From Paenibacillus cymbidii (GTDB taxonomy: Bacteria > Bacillota > Bacilli > Paenibacillales > NBRC-103111): a stretch of DNA of 64,000 nt. Shown piece by piece: positions 7,290-16,784 of the stretch. Position numbers and translations under genes: made by a program. Numbering within the stretch: the stretch's first letter is position 1; the number at the start of each line of letters is the position of its first letter. Location of the stretch: contig NZ_SHLX01000027.1 of the NCBI RefSeq assembly GCF_004764705.1, positions 59,805-123,804 on the forward strand, written 5' to 3'. A model generated the notes under the pieces. The model was given only the letters and a program-made list of their open reading frames with translations, was not told where the DNA came from and searched no databases.

Positions 7290-8825
7290 TTACTTCTTCT
7301 TCGTGTACCACTCGTTCATCGCGTCGATGGCGGCTTTGCCGCCTTTGGCGTTCAGCTCCTGCACGAACTTGTCAAACTCCGCGAGGTCGCGTTTGCCCAT
7401 GATGAACTTCATCGCATTCTCCTCGGTGAAGTTGCGCAGTTCCGTATACTTCGTGTCATATGCCTCGATCGACGGCGCATACGCCGTTTCCTCGCGGTTC
7501 TGCTTGAACGGGACCAGCGGCTCGTAGTAAGGCAGGAAGCCCTTCACCTTCAAACGTGCGCTGAAGCTCGGATCGGAATCGCCGAAGAAGTAGTTCGTGC
7601 GCCACGGAATGTTGTTGCTTTGCTCGAGCGTTTGCACGATTTGGCCGTTCTCGACCTTATAATCCTGACCCTCGATGCCGTAGGTCAGAAACTTGTCGGT
7701 TTCGGCGCTCATGATGAAATTGATGTAAGCCGCCGCGCCCTCCTTGTTTTTGGCCTGCTTCGGAATGACGACGTAGGCGCTCGGAATGCCCTCCTCCGTG
7801 AAACCCGACTTGCCGTCCTTCCCCGCAATCGGGGCAAAATATTGCAGCGTGCCGCCATTCTTCTTGTCCTTCATCGACGTGTCGATGGCCAGCGCGTCTC
7901 CCCAATATACGGTGCCGAACGCCGCCGTGCCGTTGATCATTTTGTCCTTGATGTCCTTGTTGATCGCAAACTCCTGGTCGATCAGCCCTTCGCCGTACCA
8001 TTTTTTCATCGTGGTCAAAAATTCTTTATACTCCGGCTGCACCCAGGAAAATTCGAGCTTGCCGTTTTTGACGACCGTCGAGTTGCCGACGCCGTAAGCG
8101 GCCGCATAAGGCTGGAACGCTCCCATGAACGAACCGGGGTTGCCGCCTGCCGCCGTGAGCGGGGCGATAGTTTTCTTCTCCTTGATCGTCTTCATCGCGG
8201 CGTACATCTCGTCGATCGTCGTCGGCTCCTTCAGCCCAAGCTCCTTCATGATGTCCGACCGCTCCAGCATGCCGTTGCCCACCTTCTGGGCGACACGGAT
8301 CGGAATGCCGTACGTTTTGCCGTCGTACTTGGCAGCTTCCAGGATCTCCTTCGGCAGGAATGTCGCCGCATTCGGCAAGTACGTCTTCATCAATTCGTCG
8401 AGCGGCTCGAATGCGCCTTGCTGCGCCAGCTTGAAATAATCCGATTTGCCGGCGATCATCAACACGTCAGGCACGTCGCCGGACGCGAGCACGATCGATA
8501 CTTTCTGGTTGGCATTGTCTTTCGGCAGCGACTCGTACTTGACGTTGAAGCCTGACTTCTCTTTCAGCACATTGACCAGCTTGTTGTCGTTGAGCGTATC
8601 GCTGCCTTTGAACTGCTCCATGGACGGATGATAGCTGCGCAGCACCTTGACGTCCTTGTTCTTGATGTCGCTCGCCTTCGGCGCCGCACTGCCGCCGGCG
8701 CTTGTTGCCGCAGGCGACGAAGACGCGCCGCCGCTGCTCCCTTCGTTCTTGCTGCCGCAACCGGCCGCCAAGCCGGCCAGCAGCACGGCGGTCAAGCCGA
8801 GCATGGCTGTTTTCTTTTGCAACAT
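7290..8825 (-). CDS. Extracellular sugar-binding lipoprotein of an ABC transporter
   Basis: 511 residues. A type II signal peptide ends in the lipobox LAAGC (Cys23), followed by a Ser/Gly/Ala linker, so the mature protein is membrane-anchored outside the cell. Size and motifs (NVLKEKSGFNVKYE, VLASGDVPDVLMI, TYGIPIRV) fit the large binding proteins of the LplA/YtcQ group that accept oligosaccharides. GGGAGG precedes the ATG. It is the last gene of the block, after the two permeases and the YesM/YesN-type two-component genes, a layout typical for Paenibacillus polysaccharide-utilisation loci. No ATPase gene is adjacent, so a shared MsmX-like ATPase is likely. The substrate is not predictable from sequence. 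Confidence 0.93.
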   Translation of the reverse strand: MLQKKTAMLGLTAVLLAGLAAGCGSKNEGSSGGASSSPAATSAGGSAAPKASDIKNKDVKVLRSYHPSMEQFKGSDTLNDNKLVNVLKEKSGFNVKYESLPKDNANQKVSIVLASGDVPDVLMIAGKSDYFKLAQQGAFEPLDELMKTYLPNAATFLPKEILEAAKYDGKTYGIPIRVAQKVGNGMLERSDIMKELGLKEPTTIDEMYAAMKTIKEKKTIAPLTAAGGNPGSFMGAFQPYAAAYGVGNSTVVKNGKLEFSWVQPEYKEFLTTMKKWYGEGLIDQEFAINKDIKDKMINGTAAFGTVYWGDALAIDTSMKDKKNGGTLQYFAPIAGKDGKSGFTEEGIPSAYVVIPKQAKNKEGAAAYINFIMSAETDKFLTYGIEGQDYKVENGQIVQTLEQSNNIPWRTNYFFGDSDPSFSARLKVKGFLPYYEPLVPFKQNREETAYAPSIEAYDTKYTELRNFTEENAMKFIMGKRDLAEFDKFVQELNAKGGKAAIDAMNEWYTKKK

Positions 8826-8893
8826 GGTCGTGAACCTCCCTAATCTGTTGTTTATGTTTGAATGGCGGGCAACATGGCGGCCTTAGGCTGCGC

Positions 8894-9760
8894 CTACCCT
8901 TTCACCGCGCCAAGCATAACCCCTTTGACAAAATACCGCTGGATGAACGGATACACGAGCAGAATCGGCACCACCGCGCACAAAATTGCGGCCGCCCGGA
9001 TCGTCTCCGGCGTCACTTCGCGAAAGACGTCGCTGACGATCAGATCCGACGACTTCTCGTCGGTGACGAGCTGGAGCAGGAACATCTGCAGCGGCATCCA
9101 GCGGCGTTCGGTAATGTACATCATCGCCTGAAAGAAGGCGTTCCAGTACCCGACCGCATAAAACATCCCCACCGTAGCAAGCGCCGGCACCGACAGCGGC
9201 AAATAAATCGAGGCGAGAATACGCGCGTTCGATGCGCCGTCCATGCGCGCCGACTCCTCCAGCGCGTCCGGCACGTTCAGGAAAAAGTTGCGAATCAGAA
9301 TCAGGTTGAACGGCGCCAGCGCCCCGGGCAGCATCAGCGCCCACAGCGAGTTGAGCAGCCCCACCCCTTTGACGACCAAATAGGTCGGAATGATCCCGCC
9401 GCTAAAAAACATCGTAATGACGAACAGCAGCATCAGCAACCGGTTGCCCGGCAATCCCCTTCTCGACAGCGGATAAGCCGCCAGCACGGTCAGCGCCATG
9501 CTGATTAACGTGCCGACAACGGTAATCACGACCGAATTGCCGAAGGAAGTAAAAAACTGCTTGTTCGACAGCACATATTCATACGAAATGGTGGTCAGCC
9601 CTTTGGGCCAGAGCACGATGTCCTTGGCCAGCACGTGCGCTTCGCTGCTGAGCGATTTGGCCGCAATATGCACGAACGGCAGGATCATCGACAGCGAAAG
9701 CAGCGTCAGCAGCAGCACGTTGGCATAGGAAAAGGCGATTTCGCCCTTCGTCCGGATCAA
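8894..9760 (-). CDS. Sugar ABC transporter permease, LplC/YtcP type
   Basis: 288 residues with about six membrane helices. It forms the translocation path with the LplB-type permease. The binding-protein-dependent permease signature EESARMDGASNARILASIYLP (EAA loop) is present, as are the N-terminal helix YANVLLLTLLSLSMILPF and the phrase FFSGGIIPTYLVV typical of this subfamily. The frame is open to 9865, but AAGGAGG eight bases before a TTG makes 9760 the likely start and avoids a 68-bp overlap with the upstream permease. Confidence 0.92.
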   Translation of the reverse strand: MIRTKGEIAFSYANVLLLTLLSLSMILPFVHIAAKSLSSEAHVLAKDIVLWPKGLTTISYEYVLSNKQFFTSFGNSVVITVVGTLISMALTVLAAYPLSRRGLPGNRLLMLLFVITMFFSGGIIPTYLVVKGVGLLNSLWALMLPGALAPFNLILIRNFFLNVPDALEESARMDGASNARILASIYLPLSVPALATVGMFYAVGYWNAFFQAMMYITERRWMPLQMFLLQLVTDEKSSDLIVSDVFREVTPETIRAAAILCAVVPILLVYPFIQRYFVKGVMLGAVKG

Positions 9761-9797
9761 GCCGCCCGCCTCCTTGTCGCAAATGATGTAAGCAGTA

Positions 9798-10748
9798 TCA
9801 GTAAACGCCGTCTTCGCCCATCCGCCGGGCCAGCGTGTTGGCCAGCACGAGCAGAACGCAGCCAATGACCGATTTGAACAGGCCGGCAGCGGTGGTCAAG
9901 CCGAACTGCATCGTCCCGAGCCCGACGCGGAAAACATACGTGTCGATAATATCGGCCACATCGTACACGGTCGTGTTGTACATGACGAGCACCTGCTCGA
10001 AGCCGGCGTCCAGCAAGTGGCCGATGCGCAGCAGCAGCAGCACGATAATTGTCGAGCGGATGCTCGGCAGCGAGATGTGCCAAATTTGCCGCATCCGGCC
10101 GGCTCCATCGACTGTCGCCGCCTGGAACAGCTCGTCATTGATGCCAAGCAGCGCCGCCAGGTAGATAATCGCTCCCCAACCGACTTCCTTCCACGTGTCC
10201 GAAAAGACGAGAATCCAGCGAAACAGCTTCTCGCTCGACAAGAAGAAGATGGGCTCAAATCCGAACGCCTGGATCGCCTTGTTGACGATCCCGCTGCTCG
10301 GCGACAGCACGTCGACGGCAATGCCGCCGATGACGACCCACGAAATGAAATGCGGCAAATAGGTAACCGTTTGCACGCTGCGTTTGAACTTGTTCAGCCG
10401 CAATTCGTTCAGCAGCAGCGCCAGCACAATCGGAGCCGGGAACCCGACGATCAGCTTCATCAGGCTGATGGCCAGCGTGTTGCGGATCACCTGCGGAAAT
10501 TCGTCGAACGCGAACAGCTCGCGAAAATATTGCAGCCCCACCCACCTGCTGCCGAACACGCCCTGAATCAGGTTGTAATCCTTGAACGCAATGACAACGC
10601 CATACATCGGCGCATATTTGAACACGACCAGAAACAGCAGCGCGGGAACCATCATCAGGTATAAGTCCCAATAGCGCACGAGCCAGTGCCTGTTCCTTCT
10701 TCGGCCCGTTCGGACGGCCGGCGCCGCTGCGGCAGTTGCAGCTTTCAT
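9798..10748 (-). CDS. Sugar ABC transporter permease, LplB/YteP type
   Basis: 316 residues, about six membrane helices. Family features are the N-terminal WDLYLMMVPALLFLVVFKYAP, the FKDYNL segment, and the cytoplasmic coupling loop ELFQAATVDGAGRMRQIWHI. The frame extends upstream to 10907, but AGAGGAG before the ATG at 10748 fits the family's usual start. It pairs with the LplC-type permease 37 bp downstream and lies 162 bp after the YesN-type regulator, so it may be co-transcribed with the two-component genes or have its own promoter in that gap. Confidence 0.93.
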   Translation of the reverse strand: MKAATAAAAPAVRTGRRRNRHWLVRYWDLYLMMVPALLFLVVFKYAPMYGVVIAFKDYNLIQGVFGSRWVGLQYFRELFAFDEFPQVIRNTLAISLMKLIVGFPAPIVLALLLNELRLNKFKRSVQTVTYLPHFISWVVIGGIAVDVLSPSSGIVNKAIQAFGFEPIFFLSSEKLFRWILVFSDTWKEVGWGAIIYLAALLGINDELFQAATVDGAGRMRQIWHISLPSIRSTIIVLLLLRIGHLLDAGFEQVLVMYNTTVYDVADIIDTYVFRVGLGTMQFGLTTAAGLFKSVIGCVLLVLANTLARRMGEDGVY

Positions 10749-10910
10749 CGTCCCACTCCTCTCTTCCGTTGCCGCTTGATGGTGCCGTACCGTTATCATA
10801 GCGCCTTCCGGCGATCGTTCGTATCCGTCTTCTTTTACTTCAATCGCAACTTCTTTTACTATTTCGGCGCAAAAGCAAGCAGCCGGAGACGATCGCCCCG
10901 GCTGCATTCC

Positions 10911-12521
10911 TTATGGAGCCGGCTGCCTGAACATACCGCTCGGCTTGATGCCCCAATATTTCTGGAAGCTCTTCGAAAAGTAATTGACATGCCGGTACCC
11001 GACCCGCTCCGCCGCGTCGTACACCTTCATCCCCTGGCCCAGCAATTCCTTCGCCTTCTCCATCCGCAGCCGCAGCACGTAGTCGGAGAACGACTGGCCG
11101 GTCACTTCCTTGAAGGTGCGGCTCAGGTAGGAATAGTTGACGTACATGCTTTCCGCGGCAAGGTACAGGCTCAGCTCCTCTTCGTGCAGCCGCTCCTGAA
11201 TGAACCGCTCCACTTCGCCGATCGTCAGCTGGGTGCCCGACTTGCGCCGCTCGGCGATCGTGTCGCCGATCCGGTCCGCCATGCGCTGCAGCCAGGCCGC
11301 AATCTGCTCCTTCGCAAGCAGGCTGCCGAAGCCGGCAAACGCTTCGTAGTCGCCCTTCAGCGTCTCGCGCAGCGTCCAGCCTTTCGCATGCACGATGCGC
11401 GCCAGTTGGCACACCATCCGCAGCAGCAGCTCCTTCGCATCGGCAAGCGGCTTGTCCGTGGCGAAGCCGGCTTCCATGATGCGTTGCACCAGCTCCCGGC
11501 GCCCGGCCGGACCGCCCGTCTCGATGGCCAGCTCCAGCTCCTTCTCCAGATCGGCCAGCAGCACCCAGCCGGCCTCCTCCGGGTTGGTGTCGCGGTACGG
11601 GATGGCCATGTCGTTGCCGAGCACGATCCGCTCCTGCAGCGCCATGCGGCTCATGCGGTACGCGCGCGGCAGCTGCTGCGCGTCCGCGGCGACGGGCCCG
11701 ATGCCCGCGCTGGCCGTCAGGCGCAGCACCATCCGCACCGTGGCGAGCAGCTCGTCGATCGCGTGATTCATGCGCGCGTGCAGCGTTTCGTCGCTTTCCT
11801 CGGGCGCCGCCATAAACACCGCCGCCGTCACCCCGTCATCGTCCTGCACGACCGCGCAGGCTTCCGATTCCAGCACATCCCGCGCCATCGTGTAGAGCGC
11901 GAACAGCACCAGCGCACGGTCGGACACACGAAACCGCTCGTTGCCTTCCGGAATCGGGTCCATGTCGAGCGCGACGGGAAGCAGCTTCCGCCCCAGGCAC
12001 GCCACTTGCAAATCGTGCGCCCGCCGTTCGATTTCCCATCCGGCGTAACGGCCTTGCAGCCAGCTTTTGTAGAACAGCCCCTTCAGATGCGGCAGGTGCT
12101 CCTTCCACTGCCGTTCGAGCAGGGCGATGCTGTGCCGCTCCGCCGCCTCCCGCTCCCGCAGCTCCTTCGCTTCCAGCACCGCCGCCACGATTTCGTCGTT
12201 GTCGGCCGGTTTGACCAAATACTTGAGCACCCCGTGCTCGATCCCTTCACGCGCGTATTCGAAATCGTCGTGTCCGGTGAGCAAAATGATTTTCACATGG
12301 GGAAAATCGCGCTTGACATGCTTCGCCAGCTCCAGCCCGCCCATCTCCGGCATCCGGATATCGGTCAGCACGATGTCGATGCGCTCCTTCTGCACAATCG
12401 TCCACGCCTCCCGACCGCTGCCGACCGCATGCGCCACCTCGATCCCGAACGACGGCCAATCGATTCCTTCCGCGATCCGCTCCCTGACATGATGCTCGTC
12501 TTCGACAATCAGCAATTTCAT
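10911..12521 (-). CDS. Response regulator with AraC-type DNA-binding domain (YesN-like)
   Basis: 536 residues. The receiver domain spans about 1-120 with the phospho-acceptor D54 in VLTDIRMPEMGG and the acidic pair VEDEH. A long middle region follows, then a C-terminal double helix-turn-helix of AraC type (MYVNYSYLSRTFKEVTGQSF ... VGYRHVNYFSKSFQKYWG). Its start overlaps the stop of the kinase gene by 4 bp, so the two are translationally coupled. By context it should activate the neighbouring sugar transporter when the kinase senses substrate or binding protein; this role is inferred from similar loci. Confidence 0.95.
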   Translation of the reverse strand: MKLLIVEDEHHVRERIAEGIDWPSFGIEVAHAVGSGREAWTIVQKERIDIVLTDIRMPEMGGLELAKHVKRDFPHVKIILLTGHDDFEYAREGIEHGVLKYLVKPADNDEIVAAVLEAKELREREAAERHSIALLERQWKEHLPHLKGLFYKSWLQGRYAGWEIERRAHDLQVACLGRKLLPVALDMDPIPEGNERFRVSDRALVLFALYTMARDVLESEACAVVQDDDGVTAAVFMAAPEESDETLHARMNHAIDELLATVRMVLRLTASAGIGPVAADAQQLPRAYRMSRMALQERIVLGNDMAIPYRDTNPEEAGWVLLADLEKELELAIETGGPAGRRELVQRIMEAGFATDKPLADAKELLLRMVCQLARIVHAKGWTLRETLKGDYEAFAGFGSLLAKEQIAAWLQRMADRIGDTIAERRKSGTQLTIGEVERFIQERLHEEELSLYLAAESMYVNYSYLSRTFKEVTGQSFSDYVLRLRMEKAKELLGQGMKVYDAAERVGYRHVNYFSKSFQKYWGIKPSGMFRQPAP

Positions 12522-14260
12522 GACGGCTCCTCCTTCTGCAGCGGAATCAGCAGGCTTACCTTCGTGCCCGTCCCCGCTTCGCTTTCGATCTGCAGCTCCG
12601 CTTGTTCGCCGTAGTACATTTTGATCCGCGACTTGACGTTTTTGAGCCCGTAATAAACAGCGGCCGCGCTGCCTTGCCGGCTGCGGTACGAGCGGCTCGT
12701 GATCGCCTCCAGCTCCTCCCGCATGTGCGCCAGCTTGTCCGGCGGGATGCCCGTGCCGGTATCTTCGATCTCCAGCCGCAGGCAGCCGTTCTCCAGCCGG
12801 GAGCGAATATGCAGCGTCCCTTCCTGCATCGTCGATTCCAGGCCGTGCACGATCGCGTTCTCCACAATCGGCTGCAGGATCAGTTTCAGCACCGGAATCC
12901 GCTTCGTCTCCTCGGCGATGTCCATGTCGACCGCAAACCGGTCCGAACGAAACTGCTGCACGCGAATGTAATACATCAGATGCTGCAGCGTCTCTTCAAG
13001 CGTAAACGTCTCCCTGCCCTTGCCCAGGCTGACCCGGAAGAAGCGGGCCAAATTCAGCACCATTTCGCTGATTTCGCGAATGTTGTTTTTTAAGGCGACG
13101 GAATAGATCGAATCGAGCGTATTGTACAAAAAGTGCGGGTTGATCTGCGACTGCAGCAGGCTGAATTCCGATTTGGCGAGACGCAGCTCTTTTTCGTAAT
13201 CGTCTTCGATCAGCAGGCGCTGCGCTTCCGCCATCCGGTTGAAGCCGTTCATCACATAACCGAACTCGTCCCGCCGGCGATGAACGACTCGGGCCGTCAG
13301 GTTGCCGGCGGCGAACTGCTTGAATGCCGCGGACAGCTGCTGCAGCGGTTTGGCGATGGCGGCGTAGACGAGCCAGGCGATCCAGACGGCCAGCACGACG
13401 CTGATCAGCACGATTAGATAGGTGAGCAGCTGCAGCTTGTGCGACGCTTTGAACAGCTCCTGCTTCGGCTGCTTCAGCTGGATCGACCAGAACCCGTTGT
13501 CAGCCTTGCTGGAGAACAGCTTCGGGCTGTCTCCGGCCTGCTCCGGCAGCGCCGCCGCCTGGTTCGTTTCCAGCACGAAATCGTTGTTGTAGTAAAGGGC
13601 GATGTTCGTGTCCTTCGACGTCTGGAGATGCTGGATGATCTTACGGAACGACGTCTTGTCGACGGCGAGCACGAGCACGTTCGGCTCCTTGTTGTTGCTG
13701 AGCACGTCGAGCAGCCGGGCGTAATAGATCATGTCCTTGTTCAGATAAGCCGATTGATCCGCCTTCCCGGCGGACGGCACATGGACGACCAGCCCGCCTC
13801 GCGCATCCACGACCCGCTTGAACCAGAGCTCCTGCTTCACGCCCGGCCAGCGGATGCCGCCGACAAGCGTCGACACCCCGTTCTCGCTGTCGCCGTGCAG
13901 AATGAACGCTTCCTTGATTGCGCCGTTGACGTTCGTCAGCGCGGACAGCTGTTGCTGCACCGTATGAAGCTCATACAGATGATCCGGGCTGAGCGGATTG
14001 TCGACCGTGTTCCACACGTCCACAATGTTCGGATTGGAGCCGATCAGCAGCGTCTGCTGGTCCATGCTTTGGGTCAGCTGGTTGACGTATTCGAGCGTCG
14101 TCAGCAGCGCGCCCTGCGTGCGATCGCTCACCTGCCCGCTCACGATCGACTGCGAATAGCCGCTGGCGAATATGCTGACGCAAACGAGCGGAGTCAGGAT
14201 GAGCAGGAACGTGATCGTCAGCTTGTATTGGATCGAGTGCAGCCGGTCCAGCACCTTCAT
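12518..14260 (-). CDS. Sensor histidine kinase, YesM-like
   Basis: 580 residues. One membrane helix at about 15-33, an extracellular sensing domain to about 275, a second helix at about 278-302, HAMP at about 300-350, then the His_kinase domain with H376 in LLQSQINPHFLYNTLDSI and an ATPase domain (VENAIVHGLE, EIEDTGTGIPPD). This class autophosphorylates and passes phosphate to the YesN-like partner encoded next. GGAGGAGGCGCC precedes the ATG. Confidence 0.95.
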   Translation of the reverse strand: MKVLDRLHSIQYKLTITFLLILTPLVCVSIFASGYSQSIVSGQVSDRTQGALLTTLEYVNQLTQSMDQQTLLIGSNPNIVDVWNTVDNPLSPDHLYELHTVQQQLSALTNVNGAIKEAFILHGDSENGVSTLVGGIRWPGVKQELWFKRVVDARGGLVVHVPSAGKADQSAYLNKDMIYYARLLDVLSNNKEPNVLVLAVDKTSFRKIIQHLQTSKDTNIALYYNNDFVLETNQAAALPEQAGDSPKLFSSKADNGFWSIQLKQPKQELFKASHKLQLLTYLIVLISVVLAVWIAWLVYAAIAKPLQQLSAAFKQFAAGNLTARVVHRRRDEFGYVMNGFNRMAEAQRLLIEDDYEKELRLAKSEFSLLQSQINPHFLYNTLDSIYSVALKNNIREISEMVLNLARFFRVSLGKGRETFTLEETLQHLMYYIRVQQFRSDRFAVDMDIAEETKRIPVLKLILQPIVENAIVHGLESTMQEGTLHIRSRLENGCLRLEIEDTGTGIPPDKLAHMREELEAITSRSYRSRQGSAAAVYYGLKNVKSRIKMYYGEQAELQIESEAGTGTKVSLLIPLQKEEPS

Positions 14261-14299
14261 GGCGCCTCCTCCTTCCTGGAAAATGGCTCTGTTTTGCCG

Positions 14300-15088
14300 C
14301 TATCCCCGCTTGCGCTCCAGCTCGCGCTGCACGGCGGAGGGCGGGAAGCCGACCGTCTTTTTGAACGTGCGGTTGAAATGGGCCTGGTCGCTGTACCCGA
14401 GGTAGTCCGCCACCTCGCCGATCGTCATCCGGGTGTTGAGAATGAGGTCGCGCGCCGCGTGCACGCGGATTTGATGCAAATACGTGATCGGCGTCATGCC
14501 GGTCACTTCCTTGAACGTCTGGGTCACGTAATTCGGCGCCCGGTCCACCAGCTCCGCCAGCTCCTGAATGCGAACCGGCTCCCTGTAGTGCGCCACGATA
14601 TATTGCTGCACTTCCTTCATCAGCCGCAGCTTCACCGAAGCAAAGCCGTCTTCCGTCGCCTCCTGCAGGAAGCAGCCGAGCATTTCCGTCGCCATGCCGC
14701 TGCCGATGAGCAGATCGTGCGGCTTGCTGGCGATCCAGTGGTGGGACAGCGCCGCGAAGCGCTGTTTCATGTAATCGAACTTGCGCGTCCGCACCTTGCG
14801 GTACGGATAAGGCTCCTCCAGCGGAAACGCTTCCGCCTGCCGCAGCCGGAAATGCATCGAATATTTCTGGTGCGGCCCTTCCGGCGTATCGCGGCCGGCG
14901 CGCATGACGCCTTGCGGAATATACAGCAGGTCGCCTTTCTCCAGCACGATCGTTTCCCCGTTCAGCCGATACGCAACTTTTCCGGACACCATCAGGATGA
15001 GCATATCGGTCAGCGTCGCCGCCTCCTCTTTGCGCCAATCGGGGGTCATGTCGTCAAAATAAACCGAAACCAGCTCCAGCATACGCAT
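14300..15088 (-). CDS. AraC-family regulator with cupin sensor domain
   Basis: 262 residues. The N-terminal half (VSGKVAYRLNGETIVLEKGD, LLYIPQGVMR) is a cupin-type ligand pocket. The C-terminal half has two helix-turn-helix units (QELAELVDRAPNYVTQTFKE and IGEVADYLGYSDQAHFNRTF). It is the first gene of the minus-strand block and lies 39 bp ahead of the kinase, so it probably shares the operon. It is divergent from the Rieske gene, with 126 bp between them, and could control either side. Confidence 0.93.
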   Translation of the reverse strand: MRMLELVSVYFDDMTPDWRKEEAATLTDMLILMVSGKVAYRLNGETIVLEKGDLLYIPQGVMRAGRDTPEGPHQKYSMHFRLRQAEAFPLEEPYPYRKVRTRKFDYMKQRFAALSHHWIASKPHDLLIGSGMATEMLGCFLQEATEDGFASVKLRLMKEVQQYIVAHYREPVRIQELAELVDRAPNYVTQTFKEVTGMTPITYLHQIRVHAARDLILNTRMTIGEVADYLGYSDQAHFNRTFKKTVGFPPSAVQRELERKRG

Positions 15089-15214
15089 CCGTCCCTTCCG
15101 TGTATTCCCCTCCAGTATACATTAGAATCGTACAAAGAAAAGTTGTTTTTTCAATCGAATCCGGCTGGCTTCGGCAGTACAATGGGAAACAAGGACGCAG
15201 AAGGAGCTGAGCGA

Positions 15215-15595
15215 ATGGCCATACATCCGGTGGCGGAAACAGCGGAAATACCTGAGAATACGTTTAAAATTGTGCAAGTCGAGGGGCGCTCGATCGGCGT
15301 ATACAACGTCAAAGGGACGTATTACGCCGTGCATAATTATTGCCCTCACCAGGGAGCGGAATTGTGCAAAGGTCCGGTATGCGGCACGACGCTCGATTCG
15401 GCGGTATTCGAATACATTTACGGCCGCGAGGACGAAATCGTGCGCTGCCCGTGGCACGGCTGGGAGTTCGATCTGAAGACGGGAAAATCGCTGTTCAGCG
15501 ACAAAGTGAGGGTGCGCAGCTACCCGGTCGTCGTTCAGGACGGCACGATCGGCGTAATGCTGGGCTCTGCGAATGCAAAGGGGGAAAAAGAATGA
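15215..15595 (+). CDS. Rieske [2Fe-2S] ferredoxin-like protein
   Basis: 126 residues. The cluster ligands are clear: CPHQ (C43, H45) and CPWHG (C78, H81). The size matches a stand-alone Rieske ferredoxin that feeds electrons to an oxygenase or works with a partner enzyme. AAGGAG precedes the ATG. Its stop overlaps the start of the amidohydrolase gene by 4 bp (ATGA), indicating coupling. No oxygenase alpha subunit lies nearby, which is unusual for an electron-transfer role. Confidence 0.93.
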   Translation: MAIHPVAETAEIPENTFKIVQVEGRSIGVYNVKGTYYAVHNYCPHQGAELCKGPVCGTTLDSAVFEYIYGREDEIVRCPWHGWEFDLKTGKSLFSDKVRVRSYPVVVQDGTIGVMLGSANAKGEKE

Positions 15596-16665
15596 CTACT
15601 GCAATCGAACGATTGCCCGTCATCGACTGCGACGTGCACAACGGGTTCCGCAGCGGGCGCGATTTGCTCCCGTATCTGGAGGAGCCGTGGCGGAGCTATG
15701 CCGACAAGTTCGGCATGCCGGGCGCAGGACTGCCGTATTCGTCTCCAATCGGCAACAAACGCAAGGATGCCAATCCGCCGAACGGCCTGCCGGTCGGCTC
15801 GGACCCGGCCTATATGCTGTCGCATTACATCGAGCCGTACAACGTCGAATACGCGCTGCTCTGCTCGGACAGCGTCATCGGCGTCTCCGGTTATGCCGAC
15901 GCCGACTATGCGGCGGCGGTCTGCCGCGCCTACAACGACTACCTGATCGCCGAGTGGCTGCCGCAAAGCCCGCGCTTCAAAGGCTACATGTGCATCGCCA
16001 TGCAGGATCCCGAGCAGGCCGCGCGCGAAATCGACCGGATCGGCCCGCATCCGGACATTGTCGCCGTGACGATTACGGGCGGCTCCCGCCTGCCGTACGG
16101 GCAGCGCTTCTTCCACCCGATCTACGAGGCGTGCGAGCGCAACGGGCTGCCGCTGATGATTCACCCCGGCGCCGAAGGCAGCGGCATTTTCAACGCCCCG
16201 ACGGCGGTCGGCTATGTCTCGAACTATTTGCAGTGGCACACCTGCCTGCCGCAAACGTTCATGGCCCATCTGGTCAGCTTCATCTGCGAAGGCGTGTTCG
16301 CGAAATACCCCGCGTTCAAAGTCGTGTTGTGCGAAGGCGGCGTCAGTTGGCTCCCGCCGCTGCTCTGGCGGCTGGACAAAAACTTCAAGGCGCTGCGCAT
16401 CTCGACGCCCTGGCTGACGCGGATGCCGAGCGAATACGCTCGCGACCACGTCTACCTGACGACCCAGCCGATCGAGGAGCCGGACAATCCGAAGCACCTC
16501 GACATGATGTTCGAGATGTTCGACGCGGAACACATGCTGCTGTTCTCCAGCGATTACCCGCACTGGGATTTCGACGACCCGACGAAAATTCTCCAGCGGC
16601 TGCCGCTGGAGAAGAAACGCAACATCTTCAGCGAAAACGCGCGTCGGTTGTTTGGGTTGAAGTGA
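15592..16665 (+). CDS. Amidohydrolase-2 family metal-dependent hydrolase
   Basis: 357 residues. It resembles the ACMSD-type TIM-barrel amidohydrolases, which decarboxylate or hydrolyse aromatic-derived acids. Metal-ligand motifs are DCDVHNG near the N-terminus, LMIHPGAEG in the middle and SSDYPHWDFDDP near the C-terminus. It is coupled to the Rieske gene. The pairing suggests degradation of an aromatic or amidated compound; the substrate cannot be inferred further. Confidence 0.9.
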   Translation: MTTAIERLPVIDCDVHNGFRSGRDLLPYLEEPWRSYADKFGMPGAGLPYSSPIGNKRKDANPPNGLPVGSDPAYMLSHYIEPYNVEYALLCSDSVIGVSGYADADYAAAVCRAYNDYLIAEWLPQSPRFKGYMCIAMQDPEQAAREIDRIGPHPDIVAVTITGGSRLPYGQRFFHPIYEACERNGLPLMIHPGAEGSGIFNAPTAVGYVSNYLQWHTCLPQTFMAHLVSFICEGVFAKYPAFKVVLCEGGVSWLPPLLWRLDKNFKALRISTPWLTRMPSEYARDHVYLTTQPIEEPDNPKHLDMMFEMFDAEHMLLFSSDYPHWDFDDPTKILQRLPLEKKRNIFSENARRLFGLK

Positions 16666-16719
16666 CGAGGGGAATGGGGGCAAAACGCGGCATTTTCATT
16701 ACCCGGTTCTGATAAGTCC

Positions 16720-16765
16720 AAAAAAGGGAGCGTCAACGCTGCAGCCGCAGCGTTCGCGCTCCCTT
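16720..16765 (-). terminator. Strong terminator between convergent genes
   Basis: A near-perfect 19-bp stem (16724-16742 with 16747-16765, loop AGCC) lies between the amidohydrolase and MFS stops. The T run is on the minus strand (after the MFS gene); on the plus strand the tail is short, so it may act both ways. Confidence 0.85.
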
Positions 16766-16784
16766 ATCAGCTTTGCCGGCCGGC

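Noticed and set aside
15139..15183. Promoter TTGTTT...TACAAT for the Rieske operon
   Set aside because: TACAAT (15178-15183) is fair but no -35 lies at 16-18 bp; TTGTTT is about 30 bp away.
13439..15214. Long plus-strand frame (over 590 codons) upstream of the Rieske gene
   Set aside because: It is the mirror of the kinase and AraC genes in GC-rich DNA, with Arg/His/Gln/Asp-rich shadow composition; only the last 126 codons are real.
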